Positions 39,637 through 43,075 of a stretch of DNA of 43,075 bases are shown piece by piece; positions within the stretch are counted from its first letter, which is position 1; the number at the start of each line of letters is the position of its first letter. The stretch is from CAZEDK01 sp964511025. GTDB lineage: Bacteria; Patescibacteriota; Gracilibacteria; UBA1369; GWF2-33-10. A program made the position numbers and the translations under genes. The notes under the pieces are model-generated. The model ran no database searches. It was not told where the DNA came from and saw only the letters and a program-made list of their open reading frames with translations. The stretch lies in the NCBI GenBank assembly GCA_964511025.1, contig CAZEDK010000006.1, positions 1 through 43,075 of the forward strand. Direction: 5' to 3'.

Positions 39637-39801
39637 GAACCTGTCTAAGATCTCTAATTTAGATAATTTTTGATGGATTTTTATATATGACAAGGCGTGA
39701 AGAGTGCAGTTTAGCTTCGCTAAATAAATGATGAACAACGAAGTCAGATATAAAAAGACACAAAAAGTGCTAATATTACGAGATCTTAGACAGGTTCTAA
39801 A
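39637..39801. repeat. long snapback palindrome between convergent DUF4143 genes
   Basis: AGAACCTGTCTAAGATCTC and GAGATCTTAGACAGGTTCT at the two ends are perfect 19-base inverted arms. Inner blocks also pair in order (TTTTTG/CAAAAA, TTTTTATAT/ATATAAAAA, TGAC/GTCA), closing on TTTAGC-TTC-GCTAAA. The total is about 165 bases without a reading frame. The plan is the same as at 25791-25952, with unrelated outer arms. It may terminate both convergent genes. Confidence 0.78.
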
Positions 39802-39815
39802 GCGCTTTCCAAATC

Positions 39816-40937
39816 TCAATATTCAAGCTCACTTAAAAAAACACCCAATTTCCTAATTTCTATTCCATTTTGCACTCTTTCATTTCTTAAATTTTTAACG
39901 ATTTGTACTGAATTAATAGCGTATTTTTCTTTAAAATATAATAAATTTTTACTAAGATCTTTGTCAGATAATTTTACTTCTATATTCATTTCAGGCTTAT
40001 CATCAATAACTATAGAAAAATCAACTTCTTTCTGATCTTTTGTCCTCATATAATGAAGTTTTGCTTCCAGACCTTCACAATCTCTTTTCCCATAAACATA
40101 TTTGAGTAAACTTATAGCAACAAAATTTTCAAGTTTTGCCCCATCGTCACCTTTCACCATTCCATTATCAAAAAAATAAATTTTAGGCTCTTTCAAAATC
40201 GATCTCGCTATTTTTTTTGAAAACGGACGAACTCGAAAAATAATGTATAAGGACTCAAAAATTTCTATATATTTTTTCACAGTATTCACGGAAATACCAA
40301 TATCTTCACTAAGAGATGTGTAAGATACACAGGAACCAACTCTTTGCCTAAGAAGCTCCAAAAGAAGTTGTATAGCTTTGAAATCATGAATTTTTTCAAA
40401 ATCCAAAATATCAGTTCTAATCAATCCATCAATATATTCGCTTCTCCATTTATTTGCATCTTTTTCATCCTCTGCCAAAAAAGGCTCCGGAAAGCCACCC
40501 ACCTCTATTAACTTATCAACATCATATTGAAATCCAATTTTAGTTAATTCTGAAGGCGTAAATGGAAGCAGTCTATGTTTAAAGAACCTTCCGGCTAAGC
40601 TGTCGCCACTTTGACGAAAGACATCTAATCTCGCTGACCCTGTAACCAAAATTTTGAGATTATCATCTTTTGTATCAAATATTCCTTTTAAATAATTTTT
40701 AAATTTTGGCATTTTATGTATTTCATCAAAAATCAATAAATCTGTTGAAGATAGCCAGCTCTCATCTTGTATAATCTTTCTATCTTTAAAATTATCATAA
40801 TTAAGATATAAAGGTTTTTTAAAGTTTTTACTTATTTCTTTTGAAAGCCACGTCTTTCCAACCTGCCTTGGGCCAACCAAAAATAACATTTTCTTCTCCA
40901 AATCTTCTAAAATTTGTTTTGTTTGTATTCTTTGCAT
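39816..40937 (-). CDS. AAA-family ATPase with DUF4143 domain, third copy
   Basis: The 373-residue protein shows Walker A GPRQVGKTW (about 22-30), Walker B LLIFDEIHKM, TGSARLDV, DSLAGRFFKHRLLPFTPSEL, a winged helix (LSEDIGISVNTVKKYIEIF), and YMRTKDQKEVDFSI then NIEVKLS at the C-terminus. It is closer to the 1590 copy in its P-loop than to its neighbour. Tandem 32-bp promoter repeats lie directly upstream, with the start codon about 6 bases after the last -10, which points to a leaderless mRNA. Confidence 0.9.
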   Translation of the reverse strand: MQRIQTKQILEDLEKKMLFLVGPRQVGKTWLSKEISKNFKKPLYLNYDNFKDRKIIQDESWLSSTDLLIFDEIHKMPKFKNYLKGIFDTKDDNLKILVTGSARLDVFRQSGDSLAGRFFKHRLLPFTPSELTKIGFQYDVDKLIEVGGFPEPFLAEDEKDANKWRSEYIDGLIRTDILDFEKIHDFKAIQLLLELLRQRVGSCVSYTSLSEDIGISVNTVKKYIEIFESLYIIFRVRPFSKKIARSILKEPKIYFFDNGMVKGDDGAKLENFVAISLLKYVYGKRDCEGLEAKLHYMRTKDQKEVDFSIVIDDKPEMNIEVKLSDKDLSKNLLYFKEKYAINSVQIVKNLRNERVQNGIEIRKLGVFLSELEY

Positions 40938-40940
40938 ACA

Positions 40941-41004
40941 ACTATTTTATATTATAATGCAAAATAGTCAAGACTATTTTATATTATACTGCAAAACAGT
41001 CAAG
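40941..41004 (-). promoter_or_regulatory. tandem 32-bp promoter repeats of the third DUF4143 gene
   Basis: Two adjacent 32-base units match at 30 positions. On the minus strand each contains TTGACT, a 16-base spacer and TAAAAT, plus ACTATTTT/AAAATAGT inverted arms (perfect in the gene-proximal unit). The proximal TAAAAT is 6 bases before the ATG. Confidence 0.65.
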
Positions 41005-41016
41005 AGCCACCACCCA

Positions 41017-42108
41017 CTAAACCCAATACCTTCCACCTCCAAGATCTCTAATAATTCCATTTATTTCCATCATGCTTAAACTCGTTGCCAGCTCGACAGA
41101 ATTCAGATTTATCTTTGACAAAATTTCATCAAAAAACAATGCTTTACTTTTAAGTAATTCATAAATTTTCTCCTCATGCTCTGATGCAAAAGAGACTAAA
41201 GGCAAACTAATCAAAGCGTTATCTTTTTTATTTTCACAATTAACTCCCAAAGTTGTCAAAATATCTTCACAACTCATAGCGCACGCCGCTTCCCCTTTTG
41301 AAATTAATAAATTAGTGCCGCCTGACTGTTCAGTAAAAACAGAACCAGGAACAGCAAAAACTTCTCTATTTTGCTCAAGAGCTGATTTCGCAGTAATCAA
41401 AGAACCCGATTTTATCTTTGCTTCAACAACAAGCAGTACAGAAGACAGTCCACTTATAATGCGGTTTCTAATTGGAAAATGATAAGACAGAGAACTGGTG
41501 CCAAGAGGATATTCCGACAAAAAAAGTCCTATATTTTGCATCTCATCAACAAATTTTCTTGAATATGAAGGATATTTCATGTCCAAACCTGATGCCAATA
41601 CAGCTATCGTACTAGCGTTATTTTGAAAAGCATTTTTGTGGACTTCAAAATCAACACCGTAAGCATACCCACTGACAAATGCGATATCATAATCTTTCAT
41701 TTGCCTGATCCATTTCTCGCAAATTTCTTTTCCATAATTTGTCACGTTACGCGTTCCAACAATAGAAAGACATTTTTTGTTTAAAATTTTTAAATCACCC
41801 TGTGCGTATAAAATAATCGGCGAATCGTAAATTTGCTGCAACAAAGGCGGCAATTCATTTGTAGCTAAAATTGAAATATCTTGATCAATTAATTTTTGAA
41901 ATTCTTTTTCGATATCTATTTCAGAATGTTTTTCAAGAATTTTTTCTATAGTTACGTCTTTTATCCCCATTTTTTTCATCGTGGCGGAATTAATATTTTC
42001 CCAAAAATTCCCTGCGGACCCAAAAAATCCAAGCAGTTTTTGGAAAGTTCCATAATTTGCATACAAAATTAAATTCAATGCGTTTAAATATTTTTTTTCT
42101 TCGTTCAT
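41017..42108 (-). CDS. dprA: DNA processing protein DprA
   Basis: DprA protects incoming single-stranded DNA and loads RecA during natural transformation. The 363-residue protein has an N-terminal SAM-like region, a Rossmann core at about 95-305 (SIVGTRNVTNYGKEI, FVSGYAYGVDFEVHKNAF, TIAVLASGLDMKYPSYSRKF, SEYPLGTSSLSYHFPIRNRIISGLS, VEAKIKSGSLITAKSALEQNREVFAVPGSV, GTNLLISKGEA) and a C-terminal winged helix (EKIYELLKSKALFFDEILSKIN...LATSLSMMEINGIIRDLGGGRY). The family segment usually reading SGMARGID is SGYAYGVD here. The region upstream (42109-42280) is AT-rich with no other clear feature. Confidence 0.96.
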   Translation of the reverse strand: MNEEKKYLNALNLILYANYGTFQKLLGFFGSAGNFWENINSATMKKMGIKDVTIEKILEKHSEIDIEKEFQKLIDQDISILATNELPPLLQQIYDSPIILYAQGDLKILNKKCLSIVGTRNVTNYGKEICEKWIRQMKDYDIAFVSGYAYGVDFEVHKNAFQNNASTIAVLASGLDMKYPSYSRKFVDEMQNIGLFLSEYPLGTSSLSYHFPIRNRIISGLSSVLLVVEAKIKSGSLITAKSALEQNREVFAVPGSVFTEQSGGTNLLISKGEAACAMSCEDILTTLGVNCENKKDNALISLPLVSFASEHEEKIYELLKSKALFFDEILSKINLNSVELATSLSMMEINGIIRDLGGGRYWV

Positions 42109-42280
42109 TGTATTAATTTATTTTAAATATTTTTTATCCTCTCTCTTTTGATTTTTCCTTCACGATACATAAAAATTTCAATAATTTTTTGTTAAAATCC
42201 ATCTATTATTGCCAATAAAAGCTATTAAGGTTTAAAATGAACTTTGCAGAACTATTTATTCACAAATTTCACTATAAAAG

Positions 42281-43000
42281 ATGTTAATTTTTGAAAATGT
42301 TAACAAAAGTTACGGTTCAAGGATTGTATTAGATAAAATAAATTTCAAAGTTGACGGAGCTGAATTTTTGACTATCGTTGGACATTCAGGTGCTGGTAAA
42401 TCAACGTTGATGCATGTTCTTATCGGGGCGACAAAAATTGATAGTGGCGGTATATATGTTGATGGATACCCAATACATGAATTTGATTCAAAAGCTTTGC
42501 AAAGTTATAGAAGAAATTTGGGGCTTGTGTTTCAAGATTTCAAATTACTGCCAAAAAAAACAGTATTTGAAAATGTGGCTTATGCTATGGAAGTATGCGG
42601 ATACGATGATGAAACAATTGAAAAAAGAGTAAGTCAAACATTAAGCTTGGTTGGGTTGCTTGATCATCGATTCAAATTTCCTGAAGAACTCTCAGGCGGA
42701 GAAAAACAAAAAACAGCAATAGCAAGAGCTCTTGTCCATGAACCAAAATTAATACTTGCCGATGAACCCACTGGGAATCTAGATCCTCACGCATCAAAAG
42801 AAATAATAGAAATTTTACTTCGATTAAATACAGCCGGAATTACTGTCATATTAGCAACACACGATAAAACTTTGGTTGACATGATACAAAAACGGGTTAT
42901 TACACTCAAAGATGGTCAAATAATATCCGATAAAGAAAAAAGTGGCTATGATTTTATACCTGATTTAAGGACGGAATTGGAGATATTGGAGATAAGGTAG
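42281..43000 (+). CDS. ftsE: cell-division ABC ATPase FtsE
   Basis: FtsE with membrane protein FtsX couples ATP hydrolysis to peptidoglycan hydrolase activation at the division site. The 239-residue protein begins LIFENVNKSYGSRIVLDKINF, with Walker A GHSGAGKST (about 34-42), the Q-loop GLVFQDFKLLPKKTVFENV typical of FtsE, signature LSGGEKQ, Walker B LILADEPTGNLDP and H-switch ATHD. The C-terminus is a little longer than in E. coli. The expected ftsX would start right after it, but a GGTACTT array begins 17 bases after the stop and runs out of the window. Confidence 0.93.
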   Translation: MLIFENVNKSYGSRIVLDKINFKVDGAEFLTIVGHSGAGKSTLMHVLIGATKIDSGGIYVDGYPIHEFDSKALQSYRRNLGLVFQDFKLLPKKTVFENVAYAMEVCGYDDETIEKRVSQTLSLVGLLDHRFKFPEELSGGEKQKTAIARALVHEPKLILADEPTGNLDPHASKEIIEILLRLNTAGITVILATHDKTLVDMIQKRVITLKDGQIISDKEKSGYDFIPDLRTELEILEIR

Positions 43001-43016
43001 TAATGGACCGTGCTTG

Positions 43017-43075
43017 GTATTTGGTACTTGGTACTTGGTACTTGGTACTTGGTACTTGGTACTTGGTACTTGGTA
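43017..43075. repeat. GGTACTT tandem array after ftsE, cut by the window end
   Basis: At least eight 7-bp units, GTATTTG once then GTACTTG, identical to the array in the GT4 gene. An ATG at 43003 opens a frame straight through it (MDRAWYLVLGTWYLV...), so it could be the start of a repeat-bearing gene such as ftsX, or just intergenic DNA; the window end prevents a decision. Confidence 0.92.

Noticed and set aside
1..43075. Recoding of TGA as glycine, as in Gracilibacteria
   Set aside because: Several genes of normal length end at TGA (pilB, the membrane gene at 16297, the restriction-modification neighbourhood), and none of the clear genes has in-frame TGA.
1..43075. tRNA or rRNA genes
   Set aside because: I looked for T-loop-like GGTTCRAATCC patterns and conserved rRNA segments on both strands and saw none, although this was done by eye.

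Overview
The window looks like a piece of a small-genomed member of the Patescibacteria (CPR) or a close relative. It is strongly AT-rich, uses the standard code with TGA as a real stop, has short intergenic gaps, and often lacks clear Shine-Dalgarno sites. Housekeeping genes (recF, recA, nusA, ndk, dprA, ftsE, pilB) are interleaved with many toxin-antitoxin, Fic and orphan-ATPase genes. The phylum assignment is an inference from gene style, not from a marker gene.

Layout. 1-4.1 kb: start of a YbaK/ProX-like gene leaving the window, an unrecognised protein, a DUF4143 AAA ATPase, a nested palindromic element, recF. 4.2-9.2 kb: MscS channel, then a compact flavin cluster (CofE-like ligase, ApbE flavin transferase, FMN-binding lipoprotein, and a divergent NqrB/RnfD-like membrane protein) and a GT2 glycosyltransferase whose frame is interrupted at an A AAA AAG heptamer. 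9.3-12.9 kb: an orphan antitoxin with a deleted toxin, a sugar nucleotidyltransferase, a Fic protein and a TrmB-like regulator. 13-17.5 kb: a Cys-rich zinc-ribbon protein, a sodium/solute symporter with a small membrane partner, and ndk. 17.5-23.7 kb: pabB, a secreted lipase-like protein, a VapBC-type pair, pabC, a RelE/Phd-type pair and a GT4 glycosyltransferase. 23.7-31.7 kb: two small unknown genes, recA with a palindrome inside its promoter, a single-chain restriction-modification protein, nusA and pilB. 31.7-41 kb: AbiE pair, a second Fic protein, two unknown proteins sharing an N-terminal motif, a frameshifted and partly duplicated DUF234 ATPase, and two more DUF4143 ATPases. 41-43 kb: dprA and ftsE.

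The most distinctive signal is a set of 7-bp tandem repeats (TTAGTTT, TCTCAGT/TCTCAGC, TTTATCC, GGTACTT types). They often occur as facing inverted arms around a short core. They lie between genes, where twice they supply the stop codon of the upstream gene, and also inside genes in frame. The same palindromic insert, with a shared core, is read through in both pabB and pabC. A run of about 26 GGTACTT units encodes a 62-residue heptapeptide array inside a GT4 glycosyltransferase, and a second GGTACTT run starts just after ftsE and leaves the window. ApbE carries a separate in-frame palindrome. The DNA therefore seems to host palindromic elements able to enter coding sequence, comparable in principle to Rickettsia palindromic elements and cyanobacterial heptanucleotide STRR repeats.

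Functional links seen: FMN lipoprotein, ApbE and NqrB/RnfD-like protein as an envelope electron-transfer module; pabB with pabC for p-aminobenzoate; pilB and dprA for pilus-mediated DNA uptake; recA, recF and dprA for recombination. No tRNA, rRNA, CRISPR array or complete insertion sequence was seen.
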